From Pseudomonas sp. H1h (GTDB lineage Bacteria; Pseudomonadota; Gammaproteobacteria; Pseudomonadales; Pseudomonadaceae), in NCBI RefSeq assembly GCF_000633255.1, contig NZ_AYMJ01000014.1, forward strand, positions 1 to 64,000: a DNA stretch of 64,000 nucleotides, written 5' to 3'. The notes below the pieces were generated by a model. The model was not told where the DNA came from. It was given only the letters and a program-made list of their open reading frames with translations, and did not search any database. Positions 35,215-45,644 of this stretch are shown piece after piece. The stretch's first letter is position 1; each line of letters opens with the position of its first letter. Position numbers and translations under genes: made by a program.

Positions 35215-35514
35215 TCAGACCACCAGATTGTTCATCTCGCAGTACTCTTCCCACTCGACACCCAATACTTCGGCCGCCTCCTTGTGCAGTATCAGACGCT
35301 GCGCCTCGAACTCTTCAGGAGTGCTGGTGTACTTGAGCGTCAACTCCCATGGTTGCAGGCCCTGAGCTTCGGCTTCGTCTTCGAACGCCCACTGGATCTG
35401 GTCTTTCTGATCATCGGGACTGAGATCCTTGATCTCTTCCAGCAGTTGGGGCGCATCGAGCTTGTACTTTTCCAGCGCTTGTTCGTGGCGTTGTTCTTGA
35501 GTTAATTGGGTCAT
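35215..35514 (-). CDS. Small acidic DUF6388-like protein
   Basis: A 99-residue, strongly acidic protein (many Glu and Asp, few basic residues) with no signal peptide, which I associate with the DUF6388 family common in pseudomonads. The text (LEEIKDLSPDDQKDQIQWAF, ...VEWEEYCEMNNLVV) suggests a helical fold. Function is unknown. The ATG at 35514 (MTQLTQEQRHEQALEKY) is taken as the start, with a weak GCGAGAA site upstream; an open frame continues to 35610. Confidence 0.75.
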   Translation of the reverse strand: MTQLTQEQRHEQALEKYKLDAPQLLEEIKDLSPDDQKDQIQWAFEDEAEAQGLQPWELTLKYTSTPEEFEAQRLILHKEAAEVLGVEWEEYCEMNNLVV

Positions 35515-35790
35515 GGCGTTCTCGCTGATCGTAAGAATGGAAGATGGATCTGGATCATCAAGGATCTCTCTGACGCGGATTGTCCGGCCTTCGGAACCAT
35601 TCGGGATCATCTGAAAACTGCTAAGCGATGCTCATGCAGGCATCGAATATAGGACGTTTGCATGACGAATTACACGGCTCTTTACATCTCTCGCACAAAA
35701 AGTTGACCTGCGGAACATAAATCAGGATTCCAAGTCATAGCGTTGTGCCACTTCGGCACTCACCCTCGCTGTTCACAAGGAAAACCAGTG

Positions 35791-36285
35791 ATGCGCAGCT
35801 TTTCGAAGATTTGTTCCGTCGTGTCTGCCAGTACCTTGCTCGCCGCTCTGCTGCTACCGGCAAGCGCCATGGCGCTTGAACTGAGCTCCAGCAGTTCGTC
35901 CTATGGCGACAAGGTTTCGCTGATTCACAACGATTACGGCAAGGATGTGGTCATCAAAAGTGATATCAGCATCGATGAACTGCAAAAGATCCGCGATACC
36001 GTCCGCGACCAATCACGCCAGATTGAAGACCTCAAACGCAGCAGCGGTTCGAATTCGAACTCCAGCAGCAAAGAAATCGACGACCTGAAGAACAAGGTCA
36101 AGGATCAGGACCGTCAACTGGATACTCTCGGACGCCAGGTCGAAGACCTCAAGCGCAACAGCGGCTCAAGTTCGAATTCCGAAAGCAGCGAAATTTCCAG
36201 CCTGAAGCAGAAAATCAACGATCAGGATCGCGCCATGGATCAGCTCAAACGTACCGTCGAGGACCTGAGCCGCAAGGTGAAATAA
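35791..36285 (+). CDS. Secreted coiled-coil protein with three internal repeats
   Basis: No known family comes to mind. The 164-residue protein has a signal peptide (about 1-28, ...LLPASAMA). Three related helical units follow at about 62-83, 95-122 and 134-163, each with the pattern L-x-x-(K)(I/V)-x-D-Q-(S/D)-R-x-(I/L/M)...(V/I)EDL(K/S)R. They are separated by two Ser/Asn/Gly-rich linkers (SSGSNSNSSSKE and NSGSSSNSESSE), with a repeat period of about 37 residues. It should be periplasmic or surface-exposed and may oligomerise through its coiled coils. AAGGAAAAC precedes the ATG. Upstream of the repeats, residues 36-60 (YGDKVSLIHNDYGKDVVIKS) look like a small beta segment. Confidence 0.75.
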   Translation: MRSFSKICSVVSASTLLAALLLPASAMALELSSSSSSYGDKVSLIHNDYGKDVVIKSDISIDELQKIRDTVRDQSRQIEDLKRSSGSNSNSSSKEIDDLKNKVKDQDRQLDTLGRQVEDLKRNSGSSSNSESSEISSLKQKINDQDRAMDQLKRTVEDLSRKVK

Positions 36286-36291
36286 GGGATA

Positions 36292-36367
36292 TGGTGCCCG
36301 AGACAGGAATCGAACCTGCGACCTTCGCGTTACGAGTGCGCTGCTCTACCGGCTGAGCTACACGGGC
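36292..36367 (-). tRNA. tRNA-Thr (CGT)
   Basis: The minus strand reads GCCCGTG-TA-GCTC...GAGC, anticodon loop CTCGTAA (anticodon CGT), T-arm AGGTTCGATTCCT and encoded CCA: 76 nt. The top base pair of the anticodon stem is a G-A mismatch, as in E. coli thrW, and the bottom pair is A-C, which is slightly irregular. No intron or attachment duplication was noticed at its 3' end. Confidence 0.93.
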
Positions 36368-36434
36368 GGTGGGCTAAACCTAGCACCGGTCTCGCCGTCC
36401 GGCAACTTCGCAGAATGTCTCGATATTTGCGAGA

Positions 36435-36470
36435 CAAAAAAATGCCCCGCCGTTTTCACGGCGGGGCATT
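36435..36470 (-). terminator. Terminator of pnp
   Basis: On the minus strand, AATGCCCCGCCGT pairs with ACGGCGGGGCATT around a short loop and runs into seven T residues. It closes the long rimP-to-pnp cluster, 27 bp after the pnp stop codon. Confidence 0.93.
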
Positions 36471-36496
36471 TTCATTGCGCTAAAGCTCTGGGGTGA

Positions 36497-38602
36497 TTAA
36501 ACGCCCGAAGCCTTGGCCGCTGCCACGTCTTTGATGGACAGCTTGATACGGCCGCGGTTGTCCACGTCCAGTACCAGCACTTCCACTTCCTGGCCTTCTT
36601 TCAGGATGTCGGTCACTTTCTCTACGCGAGCGTCGCTCAGCATCGAGATGTGCACCAGACCGTCCTTGCCAGGCAGGATGTTGACGAATGCGCCGAAGTC
36701 GACGATGCGCTCAACCTTACCGACGTAGATCTTGCCGATTTCAGCTTCTGCAGTGATGCTCAGAACGCGCTGACGAGCAGCTTCTGCAGCTTCCTTGGTT
36801 TCGCCGAAGATCTTGATCGAGCCGTCATCTTCGATGTCGATCGAAGCCTTGGTTTCTTCGCAGATCGCACGGATGGTCGCGCCACCCTTACCGATAACGT
36901 CACGGATTTTGTCGGTGTCGATTTTCATCGCGATCATTGTCGGAGCGTTGGCCGACAGTTCGGTACGCGACTGGCCGATGATCTGGTTCATCTGACCGAG
37001 GATGTTCAGGCGCGCTTCCAGGGCTTGGCCCAGAGCGATTTCCATGATCTCTTCGGTGATGCCCTTGATCTTGATGTCCATCTGCAGCGCAGTAACGCCT
37101 TTGGCGGTACCGGCTACTTTGAAGTCCATGTCGCCCAGGTGGTCTTCGTCACCGAGGATGTCGGTCAGAACAGCGAATTTCTCGCCTTCTTTAACCAGAC
37201 CCATGGCGATACCGGCAACCGGCGCCTTCATTGGAACACCAGCGTCCATCAGGGCCAGGGAAGCGCCGCAAACGGAAGCCATCGAGCTCGAACCGTTGGA
37301 TTCGGTGATTTCCGAAACCACACGGATGGTGTACGGGAACACGTCAGCGGCTGGCAGCATGGCCGAAACCGAACGACGGGCCAGACGGCCGTGACCGATT
37401 TCACGACGACCAGCACCACCCATGCGACCACACTCGCCCACCGAGAACGGAGGGAAGTTGTAGTGCAGCATGAACGGGTCTTTTTTCTCGCCTTCCAGGG
37501 TGTCCAGCAGCTGTGCGTCACGGGCGGTGCCCAGTGTTGCAACTACCAGAGCCTGGGTCTCGCCACGGGTGAACAGAGCCGAACCGTGGGTTTTCGGCAG
37601 AACGCCCACTTCGATGTTCAGCGGACGTACGGTGCGGGTGTCGCGGCCGTCGATACGCGGCTTGCCGTTGACGATGTTTTCGCGAACGGTGCGGTATTCG
37701 ATTTCGCCGAAAGCCGCTTTGACTTCGCTGGACGAAGGCTGGCCTTCTTCACCGGACAGTTTGGCAACAACCTGATCCTTCAGCTCACCCAGGCGAGCAT
37801 AACGATCGGCCTTGATGGTGATGGTGTAAGCCTGGGAGATCGCGTCGCCGAACTCGGCACGGATCGCGCCCAGCAGTTCGGTGGCTTCTGGAGCAGGAGC
37901 CCAGGTCCAGGTTGGCTTGGCAGCTTCAGCGGCCAGTTCTTTAACCGCGTTGATCACAACCTGGAACTCGTCGTGAGCGAACAGTACCGCGCCCAGCATC
38001 TGGTCTTCGGTCAGCTCTTTGGCTTCCGATTCAACCATCAGTACGGCGTCCGAAGTACCGGCAACGACCATGTCCAGGCTCGAAGCTGCCTGCTGCTCGT
38101 AAGTCGGGTTCAGCAGGTAGCCGGTGCTTTCGTGGAAAGCAACACGAGCGGCGCCGATCGGGCCGTCGAACGGAATGCCCGAGATGGCCAGGGCAGCCGA
38201 GGTACCGATCATCGCAGCGATGTCCGGATCGGTCTTCTTGCTGGTGGAAACGACGGTGCAGACAACCTGCACTTCGTTCATGAAGCCTTCTGGGAACAGC
38301 GGACGGATCGGACGGTCGATCAGTCGGGAAGTCAGGGTTTCTTTCTCGGAAGGACGGCCTTCACGCTTGAAGAAACCGCCAGGGATCTTACCGGCAGCGT
38401 AAGTTTTTTCCTGGTAGTGAACGGACAGAGGGAAGAAGCCCTTGCCTGGATCGGCTTGCTTGGCACCGACTACGGTCACCAATACGCTGACGTCGTCGTC
38501 AACGGTGACCAATACTGCGCCGGAGGCCTGACGGGCGATACGGCCAGTCTCGAGGGTAACGGTCGACTGACCGAACTGGAATTTTTTGATTACCGGGTTC
38601 AC
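36497..38602 (-). CDS. pnp: Polyribonucleotide nucleotidyltransferase
   Basis: PNPase, the phosphorolytic 3'-5' exoribonuclease and degradosome partner. The 701-residue protein has two RNase PH domains (1-~230 and ~310-540), the all-helical linker, a KH domain near 553-612 ([20 protein letters not shown]) and an S1 domain near 622-690 ([20 protein letters not shown]). The start is GTG ([11 protein letters not shown]). It lies downstream of rpsO, separated by 193 bases that hold a stem-loop, as in E. coli where RNase III processing of the leader allows PNPase autoregulation. Confidence 0.97.
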   Translation of the reverse strand: MNPVIKKFQFGQSTVTLETGRIARQASGAVLVTVDDDVSVLVTVVGAKQADPGKGFFPLSVHYQEKTYAAGKIPGGFFKREGRPSEKETLTSRLIDRPIRPLFPEGFMNEVQVVCTVVSTSKKTDPDIAAMIGTSAALAISGIPFDGPIGAARVAFHESTGYLLNPTYEQQAASSLDMVVAGTSDAVLMVESEAKELTEDQMLGAVLFAHDEFQVVINAVKELAAEAAKPTWTWAPAPEATELLGAIRAEFGDAISQAYTITIKADRYARLGELKDQVVAKLSGEEGQPSSSEVKAAFGEIEYRTVRENIVNGKPRIDGRDTRTVRPLNIEVGVLPKTHGSALFTRGETQALVVATLGTARDAQLLDTLEGEKKDPFMLHYNFPPFSVGECGRMGGAGRREIGHGRLARRSVSAMLPAADVFPYTIRVVSEITESNGSSSMASVCGASLALMDAGVPMKAPVAGIAMGLVKEGEKFAVLTDILGDEDHLGDMDFKVAGTAKGVTALQMDIKIKGITEEIMEIALGQALEARLNILGQMNQIIGQSRTELSANAPTMIAMKIDTDKIRDVIGKGGATIRAICEETKASIDIEDDGSIKIFGETKEAAEAARQRVLSITAEAEIGKIYVGKVERIVDFGAFVNILPGKDGLVHISMLSDARVEKVTDILKEGQEVEVLVLDVDNRGRIKLSIKDVAAAKASGV

Positions 38603-38702
38603 GGTGTCCTACCTTCTTTGTGGCTCTTGGGGGAACTGGTTTCTTGCGAAATTCTTGGGCAATGTCGGGAATCGGCCCGTTGACTGTCCGGGTAAAACGG
38701 TA

Positions 38703-38762
38703 GTGCAGATAAAACTTGAGGCTGGGAGCCTGCCAGCCACCAGCGGAAAACCGCTGATGCCT
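38703..38762 (-). terminator. Paired stem-loops between rpsO and pnp
   Basis: On the minus strand, AGCGGTTTTCCGCT forms one hairpin and GGCTGGCAGGCTCCCAGCC a second, followed by TCAAGTTTTATC. The position fits the attenuating rpsO terminator and the processed pnp leader known from enterobacteria; the function here is inferred. Confidence 0.55.
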
Positions 38763-38795
38763 GACAGACAACCAACCTCATAGCGCAATCGCTGA

Positions 38796-39065
38796 TTAGC
38801 GACGCAGACCCAGGCGGCCGATCAGAGCGCTGTAACGGCTCAGATCCTTGCCTTTCAGGTAGTCCAGCAGCTTGCGACGCTGGTTTACCATGCGGATCAG
38901 ACCACGACGGGAGTGGTGGTCTTTACCGTTGGCCTTGAAGTGACCTTGCAGTTTGTTGATGTTGGCGGTCAGCAGTGCAACTTGCACTTCTGGCGAACCA
39001 GTATCACCAACAGCTTGCTGGTAGTCGGCAACGATTTGAGCTTTTTCTTGAACGTCGAGAGCCAT
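38796..39065 (-). CDS. rpsO: 30S ribosomal protein S15
   Basis: A primary 16S rRNA-binding protein of the small subunit platform. The 89-residue sequence ([20 protein letters not shown]... ending [12 protein letters not shown]) is the standard length and carries the conserved [11 protein letters not shown] and [16 protein letters not shown] motifs. The ribosome site AAGGATT directly follows a stem-loop at 39085-39107, a likely site for the translational autocontrol usual for S15. Order truB-rpsO-pnp is conserved in gammaproteobacteria. Confidence 0.98.
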   Translation of the reverse strand: MALDVQEKAQIVADYQQAVGDTGSPEVQVALLTANINKLQGHFKANGKDHHSRRGLIRMVNQRRKLLDYLKGKDLSRYSALIGRLGLRR

Positions 39066-39084
39066 GAGGCAATCCTTTTATCAG

Positions 39085-39107
39085 GAAACTGTTTCAAAAA
39101 CAGTTTC
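39085..39107 (-). promoter_or_regulatory. Stem-loop in the rpsO leader
   Basis: Two 10-bp arms (GAAACTGTTT and AAACAGTTTC) form a perfect hairpin whose base lies just before the rpsO ribosome site. S15 is known to repress its own mRNA through leader structures, so this is a candidate control element. A possible pseudoknot was not resolved. Confidence 0.55.
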
Positions 39108-39193
39108 AACAGGCCAGGGACAAATCCCTGTATCTATAAATGAGTCGTGACCGTGCCTGTTAACAGCCACACTCGCCGGCCCGCTGTTACACG

Positions 39194-39208
39194 GACCGGT
39201 TTCCGGTC
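39194..39208 (-). terminator. Short hairpin at the truB stop codon
   Basis: GACCGG-AAA-CCGGTC on the minus strand is a perfect six-pair stem overlapping the truB stop. No T run follows, so it is more likely an mRNA processing or pausing structure than a strong terminator. Confidence 0.4.
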
Positions 39209-40124
39209 ATTCTGACCGAATCAGTCGACGTGGCGCGATGCGCCCGTCTTCGCTCACTTCACCGATACCGATGAAGCGACCGTTGTGATCCTGTACCCGT
39301 ACCATGCCAAACTTCGGAGCATCCGGGGCACGTACCGGCTGGCCGTTGAGCCAGTAGAACGCGCTCGCTTCGGAGAAGTGCAGCAGCGGCCAATCCTGCA
39401 GGCCACTGTCCGATGGCATCAGGAAGCGATCGACCGCTTCGTTGCCGCCTTCGGCATGTACCGCTTCCAGCTCTTCGAGGGTAACGGTCTGCGCCAGGGT
39501 AAAAGGCCCGGCCTGGGTACGACGCAGTTCTGCGACGTACGCACCACAACCGAGTTGCTCACCGATATCCTCCACCAGGGTGCGAATATAGGTGCCCTTG
39601 CTGCAATCCACCGCAAGACGCGCAGTATCGCCTTCGAAGGCCAGCAATTCCAAGCGCGCAATAGTAACAGAACGCGGTTCGCGCTCCACTACTTCGCCTG
39701 CACGGGCCAGCTTGTACAGCGGCTGCCCGTCACGCTTGAGTGCCGAGTACATCGGCGGTATCTGACTGATTTGCCCACGAAATTTCGGTAGAACCGCTTC
39801 GACATCGGCGCGACCAACGGTCACCGGACGCTCCTGCAAAACCTCACCTTCGGCGTCTGCCGTGGTAGTGGTCTTGCCCAACTGCGCCAGGGTTTCATAA
39901 CCCTTGTCGGAATCGAGCAGGTATTGCGAGAACTTGGTTGCCTCGCCAAAGCACAGCGGCAATACACCGGTGGCCAACGGATCGAGACTGCCAGTGTGAC
40001 CGGCCTTCTCGGCGTTGAGCAACCAGCGAACCTTCTGCAACGCGGCGTTGGAGGTGAACCCCAGCGGCTTGTCGAGCAGGATGATACCGCTGACGTTACG
40101 ACGGATACGTTTGACCTGAGCCAC
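39207..40124 (-). CDS. truB: tRNA pseudouridine(55) synthase
   Basis: Converts U55 in the T-loop of tRNAs to pseudouridine. The 305-residue protein has the KPLGFTSN motif near 19 and the catalytic aspartate D48 in [15 protein letters not shown], then [13 protein letters not shown] near 180 and a C-terminal PUA-like domain. It starts four bases after rbfA ends, and both belong to the infB operon. Confidence 0.97.
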   Translation of the reverse strand: MAQVKRIRRNVSGIILLDKPLGFTSNAALQKVRWLLNAEKAGHTGSLDPLATGVLPLCFGEATKFSQYLLDSDKGYETLAQLGKTTTTADAEGEVLQERPVTVGRADVEAVLPKFRGQISQIPPMYSALKRDGQPLYKLARAGEVVEREPRSVTIARLELLAFEGDTARLAVDCSKGTYIRTLVEDIGEQLGCGAYVAELRRTQAGPFTLAQTVTLEELEAVHAEGGNEAVDRFLMPSDSGLQDWPLLHFSEASAFYWLNGQPVRAPDAPKFGMVRVQDHNGRFIGIGEVSEDGRIAPRRLIRSE

Positions 40125-40128
40125 CGAA

Positions 40129-40530
40129 TTACTCCTTGGTGTCTTCAGGTTCAGCGGCGGCCACGTGCTGATTATCCTCAGCCACGGCGCGCTCGATCAG
40201 CGCCGACAGGTGCGCACCACGCACGACGCTTTCGTCGTAGTGGAAGTGCAATTGCGGCACGCTGCGCAGCTTCATTTCACGGGCCAGTTGCATCCGCAGG
40301 AAGCCTGCGGCAGCGTTGAGCACCTTGATGCTTTGCGCGATATCTTCGGCGTTGTCTTGCCCCATCACGGTGATGAAGATCTTCGCGTGACCGACGTCAC
40401 GACTGACTTCCACAGCGGTAATGGTGACCAGGCCAACACGTGGATCTTTGACTTCGCGACGGATCAGTTGGGCCAGCTCACGCTGCATCTGATCGCCGAT
40501 ACGTTGGGTACGGCTGTATTCTTTTGCCAT
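40129..40530 (-). CDS. rbfA: Ribosome-binding factor A
   Basis: A 133-residue KH-fold factor for late 30S maturation and cold adaptation, needed for 16S 5' end processing. The N-terminus [20 protein letters not shown] and central [20 protein letters not shown] are diagnostic. The acidic C-terminal tail ([10 protein letters not shown]) is typical. It lies between infB and truB. Confidence 0.97.
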   Translation of the reverse strand: MAKEYSRTQRIGDQMQRELAQLIRREVKDPRVGLVTITAVEVSRDVGHAKIFITVMGQDNAEDIAQSIKVLNAAAGFLRMQLAREMKLRSVPQLHFHYDESVVRGAHLSALIERAVAEDNQHVAAAEPEDTKE

Positions 40531-40584
40531 GACTTGTTACCTGTTACTGCCCCACGGTGAAACCCGCAAGGTCTGAAAGCGGCA

Positions 40585-40618
40585 AACGCCCGGCCTGACA
40601 AATGCCAGACCGGGCGTT
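40585..40618 (-). other. Intercistronic hairpin between infB and rbfA
   Basis: AACGCCCGG and CCGGGCGTT arms around a 16-nt loop, followed on the minus strand by TTTGCC. It lies in an unusually long (159-bp) gap within the operon and may partly terminate or mark a processing site. Confidence 0.6.
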
Positions 40619-40689
40619 GCGTTTAGAGTCCGGGTGATGCGCCACACAGTTGAGTGCGGCCGGCCATCACGGCTCCTGAAGTGCGCGAG

Positions 40690-43209
40690 TTAGAGGCTGC
40701 GAGCAACCTGAACCTTCTCGAAGACTTCGATCTTGTCGCCGACTTTGACGTCGTTGTAGCTCTTCACGCCGATACCGCATTCCATGCCGGCACGTACTTC
40801 GGAAGCGTCATCCTTGAAGCGGCGCAGGGATTCCAGCTCGCCTTCGAAGATAACGATGTCTTCACGCAGTACACGGATCGGACGGTTACGGTGCACAACA
40901 CCTTCGATCACCATGCAGCCGGCGATCGCGCCAAACTTCGGCGAACGGAACACGTCACGCACTTCGGCCACACCCAGGATGTTCTCGCGAACATCGCTGC
41001 CGAGCATGCCGGTCAGGGCTTTCTTGACGTCTTCGATGATGTCGTAGATCACGTTGTAGTAACGCATGTCCAGACCTTCCTGCTCGACGATCTTCCGTGC
41101 GCCAGCATCGGCACGCACGTTGAAGCCGAACAGTACAGCGTTGGAAGCCAATGCCAGGTTGGCGTCGGATTCGGTGATACCACCGACACCGCCACCGACC
41201 ACGCGCACTTGCACTTCGTCGTTGCCCAGGCCGTTCAGAGCGCCCTGCAAAGCTTCCAGCGAACCACGGACGTCGGATTTGAGGACGATGTTGAGCGTCT
41301 TCTTCTCTTCCTGGCCCATGTTTTCGAAGATGTTTTCCAGCTTGCCGGCGTGAGCGCGAGCCAGTTTGACTTCGCGGAACTTGCCTTGACGGAACAGAGC
41401 CACTTCACGGGCTTTCTTCTCGTCGGCAACCACGCTCATCTCGTCGCCAGCGTCCGGAGTACCGTCAAGACCCAGGATCTCGACCGGAATGGCCGGACCT
41501 GCTTCCTTGATCGGCTTGCCGTTCTCGTCGAGCATGGCGCGCACGCGGCCATAGTTCGAGCCGACCAGCACCATGTCGCCTTGACGCAGCGTACCGTCCT
41601 GAACCAGCACGGTGGCTACCGGGCCACGGCCCTTGTCCAGACGCGATTCGACAACAACACCACGGCCAGGAGCCGATGGAGTGGCGGTCAGTTCGAGAAC
41701 TTCGGCCTGCAGCAGAACGGCTTCGAGCAGTTCGTCTACGCCGGTACCCATTTTCGCCGAAACCGGTACGAATGGAGTGTCACCACCCCACTCTTCGGAA
41801 GTCACGCCGTGAACCGACAGTTCGCTGCGGATGCGATCGAGGTCGGCACCCGGCTTGTCGATCTTGTTCACCGCAACCACCAGAGGAACGCCAGCCGCCT
41901 TGGCGTGCTGAACGGCTTCGATGGTTTGTGGCATCACGCCGTCGTCCGCCGCAACCACGAGGATCACGATGTCAGTCGCCTTGGCACCACGAGCACGCAT
42001 TGCGGTAAACGCGGCGTGACCCGGGGTGTCAAGGAAGGTGACCATGCCGCGTTCGGTTTCAACGTGGTACGCACCGATGTGCTGAGTGATACCGCCGGCT
42101 TCGCCAGCAGCTACCTTGGCACGACGGATGTAGTCGAGCAGCGAGGTCTTACCGTGGTCAACGTGGCCCATTACGGTCACGACCGGCGCACGAGGAACCG
42201 CTTCACCTTCGAACTTCAGGGACTCGGCCAGGGAATCTTCCAGGGCGGTGTCGCTGATCAGGGTCACTTTGTGGCCCAGTTCTTCAGCAACCAGTTGGGC
42301 AGTTTCCTGATCCAGTACCTGGTTGATGGTGGCCGGGGTACCCAGCTTGAACATGAACTTGATGATTTCGGCAGCCTTGACCGACATCTGTTGAGCGAGA
42401 TCGCCAACAGTGATGGTTTCGCCGATCTTCACTTCACGCACGACAGGGCCGGTTGGGCTCTGGAAACCGTGAGCGTTGCGTTTCTTCAGCTTGGCCTTGC
42501 CGCGACCACCACGACGGAAGCCATCGCTCTCTTCGTCGGTAGTGCGTGGCGCCACACGTGGAGCCGGCGCTTTTTCTTTGACCGACGCACGATGCGGAGC
42601 GTTTTTGCGCTCGCCATCACCACTACCGCGACGATTGTTATCGTCGGCACGTGGTTTGTCCGGACGACGCTGTTCGTCGCGCTTGCGAGTGTCGGCAGCT
42701 GGCGCAGCAGCAACAACCGGCGCAGCTTCGCGCACAGGTTCGGCCACTGGAGCAGGTGCTGCAACAGCTTCGGCAGGAGCATTCGACGCAGCAGCAGGCT
42801 GGCGACGCGCTTCTTCTTCAGCGCGCTGCTTGGCTTCTTCTTCAGCCTTCTGACGGGCAGCATTTTCTACTGCGCGACGCTCTTCCAGTTCACGCTGGCG
42901 CTCGGCTTCGATTTCTTCCGGGCTACGCTGTACGAAAACTTTCTTCTTGCGAACTTCTACGCTGATGCTCTTGCTACCAGCTACACGCAGGGTGCTGGTG
43001 GTTTTACGCTGCAGCGTGATCTTGCGTGGTTCTTCCACTTTCGCCTTGTGGCTGCTTTTCAAGTGAGTCAGCAGGGATTGCTTCTCACTGTCAGTCACAT
43101 GTTCTTCGGCGGCGGTGTGCGGCAGACCTGCCTCACGCATCTGCTGCAACAGGCGCTCTACCGGTGTTTTGACCTCATCGGCCAGTTGTTTCACCGTGAC
43201 TTGCGTCAT
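40690..43209 (-). CDS. infB: Translation initiation factor IF-2
   Basis: The GTPase that places initiator tRNA in the ribosomal P site. The 839-residue protein has an IF2-N domain at 1-50, a long Lys/Glu/Ala-rich linker (about 60-240), a second IF2-N-like segment, and the G domain from about 340 with [18 protein letters not shown] and NKIDKPGAD. Domains II to IV and C2 follow ([18 protein letters not shown] near the end). An adjacent nusA upstream and rbfA downstream confirm the identity. The linker is the usual variable part of the family. Confidence 0.98.
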   Translation of the reverse strand: MTQVTVKQLADEVKTPVERLLQQMREAGLPHTAAEEHVTDSEKQSLLTHLKSSHKAKVEEPRKITLQRKTTSTLRVAGSKSISVEVRKKKVFVQRSPEEIEAERQRELEERRAVENAARQKAEEEAKQRAEEEARRQPAAASNAPAEAVAAPAPVAEPVREAAPVVAAAPAADTRKRDEQRRPDKPRADDNNRRGSGDGERKNAPHRASVKEKAPAPRVAPRTTDEESDGFRRGGRGKAKLKKRNAHGFQSPTGPVVREVKIGETITVGDLAQQMSVKAAEIIKFMFKLGTPATINQVLDQETAQLVAEELGHKVTLISDTALEDSLAESLKFEGEAVPRAPVVTVMGHVDHGKTSLLDYIRRAKVAAGEAGGITQHIGAYHVETERGMVTFLDTPGHAAFTAMRARGAKATDIVILVVAADDGVMPQTIEAVQHAKAAGVPLVVAVNKIDKPGADLDRIRSELSVHGVTSEEWGGDTPFVPVSAKMGTGVDELLEAVLLQAEVLELTATPSAPGRGVVVESRLDKGRGPVATVLVQDGTLRQGDMVLVGSNYGRVRAMLDENGKPIKEAGPAIPVEILGLDGTPDAGDEMSVVADEKKAREVALFRQGKFREVKLARAHAGKLENIFENMGQEEKKTLNIVLKSDVRGSLEALQGALNGLGNDEVQVRVVGGGVGGITESDANLALASNAVLFGFNVRADAGARKIVEQEGLDMRYYNVIYDIIEDVKKALTGMLGSDVRENILGVAEVRDVFRSPKFGAIAGCMVIEGVVHRNRPIRVLREDIVIFEGELESLRRFKDDASEVRAGMECGIGVKSYNDVKVGDKIEVFEKVQVARSL

Positions 43210-43236
43210 GCACTTCTCTCCTCAGGCCGCGCCTAA

Positions 43237-44718
43237 TTACTCGAACCAGTGGGCTCGGGCGGCCATGATCAACTTGCCGGCACGATCATCGTCAATGCCG
43301 TCGATGTCGAGCAGGTCGTCAATAGACTGCTCGGCCAGGTCTTCGCGGGTAATTACGCCGCGCACCGCCAGTTCCATCGCCAAATCCTTGTCCATACCCT
43401 CAAGCGAGAGCAGGTCTTCGGCCGGATGGGCGTCTGCCAGCTTTTCCTCAGTAGCGATGGCTTTGGTCAACAAGCGATCCTTGGCACGAGCGCGAAGCTC
43501 GTTGACGATGTCTTCGTCAAAGCCGTCGATGTTGAGCATTTCTTCCAACGGTACGTAGGCAATCTCTTCCAGGCTGGTGAAGCCTTCATCAACCAGCACC
43601 TGAGCCAGCTCTTCGTCGACTTCCAGCTCGTCGATGAAGTTGCGCAGGATGTCGCCGGTTTCTGCTTGTTGCTTAGCCTGGATGTCCGATTCGGTCATCA
43701 CGTTCAGGGTCCAGCCTGTCAACTGGCTTGCCAGACGCACGTTCTGACCACCACGACCGATGGCCTGAGCCAGATTGTCTGCGCCAACGGCGATGTCCAT
43801 TGCATGGGCATCTTCGTCAACGATAATTGCCGCAACCTCGGCCGGGGACATGGCGTTGATCACGAACTGAGCCGGGTTGTCGTCCCACAGGACGATATCA
43901 ACACGCTCACCGCCCAACTCACCCGACACGGCCTGGACGCGCGAACCGCGCATACCGATGCACGCGCCCTGCGGGTCGATGCGTTTGTCCTTGGAGCGGA
44001 CAGCGATCTTGGCACGCGAACCCGGATCACGGGACGCTGCCATGACTTCGATCAGGCCTTCAGCGATTTCCGGCACTTCGATACGGAACAGCTCGATCAG
44101 CATTTCCGGCGCAGTACGCGACAGAATCAGCTGCGGGCCGCGGTTCTCGGTGCGGATTTCCTTGAGCAATGCACGCAGACGTACACCGACACGGAAGGTT
44201 TCGCGAGAAATGATGTCTTCACGGGCCAGCAACGCCTCGGCGTTGTTACCCAGATCGACGATCACGTTGTCGCGGGTCACTTTTTTCACGGTGCCGGAGA
44301 TGATCTCTCCCAGGCGCTCGCGATAGGCGTCGACCACTTGAGCGCGCTCGGCTTCACGCACTTTCTGCACGATGACTTGCTTGGCAGTCTGTGCGGCAAT
44401 GCGGCCGAACTCGATGGATTCGATTTTTTCTTCGACGACGTCGCCAACCTTGGCGCCAGGATGCGTTTCGGCAACCTTGCTCGGCCAGGTTTCGATGGCC
44501 GGATCGTCAAGATCATTCTCTTCGACGACCGTCCAGCGACGGAAAGTTTCGTAGGAACCGGTGTGGCGGTTAATTTCCACACGCAGGTCAACTTCGTCTT
44601 CAAAACGCTTTTTCGTAGCAGTGGCCAGGGCCAGCTCCAGCGCTTCAAAAATTACGCTTGCCGGTACGCCCTTTTCATTGGATACCGACTCAACAACCAG
44701 CAGTACTTCTTTGCTCAT
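43237..44718 (-). CDS. nusA: Transcription termination/antitermination protein NusA
   Basis: RNA polymerase-binding factor for pausing, termination and antitermination. The 493-residue protein has the N-terminal polymerase-binding domain ([18 protein letters not shown]), an S1 domain near 135-200 ([21 protein letters not shown]), two KH domains ([20 protein letters not shown]) and two acidic C-terminal repeats (about 365-493). The start at 44718 is taken over an upstream ATG at 44739 because MSKEVL is the family start. Confidence 0.97.
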   Translation of the reverse strand: MSKEVLLVVESVSNEKGVPASVIFEALELALATATKKRFEDEVDLRVEINRHTGSYETFRRWTVVEENDLDDPAIETWPSKVAETHPGAKVGDVVEEKIESIEFGRIAAQTAKQVIVQKVREAERAQVVDAYRERLGEIISGTVKKVTRDNVIVDLGNNAEALLAREDIISRETFRVGVRLRALLKEIRTENRGPQLILSRTAPEMLIELFRIEVPEIAEGLIEVMAASRDPGSRAKIAVRSKDKRIDPQGACIGMRGSRVQAVSGELGGERVDIVLWDDNPAQFVINAMSPAEVAAIIVDEDAHAMDIAVGADNLAQAIGRGGQNVRLASQLTGWTLNVMTESDIQAKQQAETGDILRNFIDELEVDEELAQVLVDEGFTSLEEIAYVPLEEMLNIDGFDEDIVNELRARAKDRLLTKAIATEEKLADAHPAEDLLSLEGMDKDLAMELAVRGVITREDLAEQSIDDLLDIDGIDDDRAGKLIMAARAHWFE

Positions 44719-44765
44719 CGTACGCCTCGCCTTTCGCAAGCCATTGGATCCGCGGGATCCGCGTC

Positions 44766-45224
44766 TCAGTCAAAACTGGGAATAATGTTGGCCTTGTCGA
44801 TCATGTCGATCGGCAACAGGAATTCATGGTCATCTACCTGCACCACGACGTCCTGCTCTTCTACACCGCGCAGAAGGCCCTGAAAGTTGCGTCGCCCTTC
44901 AAAAGGCGAGCGCAGCTTGATCTTTACTTGTTCACCGGCAAATTTTGCAAACTGCTCAAGAGTGAACAGCGGGCGTTCCATGCCAGGCGAGGAAACTTCA
45001 AGGGTGTATTCAACGGAGATCGGATCTTCAACATCCAGCACACCGCTGATCTGACGGCTGACGATGGCGCAATCATCCACCAGCACGCCGCCTTCTTTAT
45101 CGATATAAACGCGCAACATTGAGTGGCGACCTTGAGCCGAAAACTCAATACCCCAGCATTCATAGCCTAGGGCCACGACCACCGGGGCCAACAAGGCCTG
45201 CAACTCTTCTAGCTTGCTCGACAC
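44766..45224 (-). CDS. rimP: Ribosome maturation factor RimP
   Basis: A 152-residue factor for 30S assembly, first gene of the nusA-infB operon. The text [33 protein letters not shown] and [20 protein letters not shown] is diagnostic. The GTG at 45224, with GAGGGGG upstream, gives the family length; an in-frame ATG at 45242 is a weaker alternative. Two hairpin terminators separate it from the tRNA genes. Confidence 0.96.
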   Translation of the reverse strand: MSSKLEELQALLAPVVVALGYECWGIEFSAQGRHSMLRVYIDKEGGVLVDDCAIVSRQISGVLDVEDPISVEYTLEVSSPGMERPLFTLEQFAKFAGEQVKIKLRSPFEGRRNFQGLLRGVEEQDVVVQVDDHEFLLPIDMIDKANIIPSFD

Positions 45225-45263
45225 CTGAACCCCCTCGTGCATGTATGTGCATGCTATGCAAAA

Positions 45264-45292
45264 TAAAAAAATGGGCGAAACGCCCATCCTTG
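45264..45292 (-). terminator. Terminator upstream of rimP
   Basis: GATGGGCG-TTT-CGCCCATT followed on the minus strand by a run of seven T residues. It lies between the tRNAs and rimP and would attenuate readthrough into the nusA operon. Confidence 0.85.
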
Positions 45293-45331
45293 AAACGCCG
45301 TCGAACAGCGGCGTAGAAAGTGTCCAGCTAA

Positions 45332-45358
45332 CAAAAAGCCCCTTAAAAGGGGCTCCTT
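45332..45358 (-). terminator. Terminator after tRNA-fMet
   Basis: AGCCCCTT-TTA-AGGGGCTTTTTG on the minus strand: an eight-pair stem with a five-T tail, directly downstream of the initiator tRNA. Confidence 0.88.
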
Positions 45359-45362
45359 AAAC

Positions 45363-45439
<77 letters not shown>

Positions 45440-45536
45440 ACAAAGCTGGGGCGGAAGTATACGACCGATCCCTTATAGGGTCAATGTAACCTTCCACCTG
45501 CAAGAAAGCCCGCAACAGCGGGCTCTCCTGACTAAT

Positions 45537-45622
45537 TGGTACCGAGAAGGGGACTCGAACCCCTACACCCTATGGGCACAACCACCTCAAGGTTGCGTGT
45601 CTACCAATTCCACCACCTCGGC
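45537..45622 (-). tRNA. tRNA-Leu (GAG)
   Basis: The minus strand reads GCCGAGG-TG-GTGGAATTGGTAGACAC..., anticodon loop ACCTTGAGGT with anticodon GAG, a long class II variable arm (TGTGCCCATAGGGTG), T-arm GGGTTCGAGTCCC and encoded CCA; 86 nt. It follows secG and precedes tRNA-fMet. Confidence 0.95.
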
Positions 45623-45644
45623 AAAACTACGTTTGAAACCCTTC

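Noticed and set aside
36292..36367. tRNA-Thr as an integration site of a mobile element
   Set aside because: No integrase gene and no repeated tRNA 3' end were found nearby; the neighbours are ordinary chromosomal genes.
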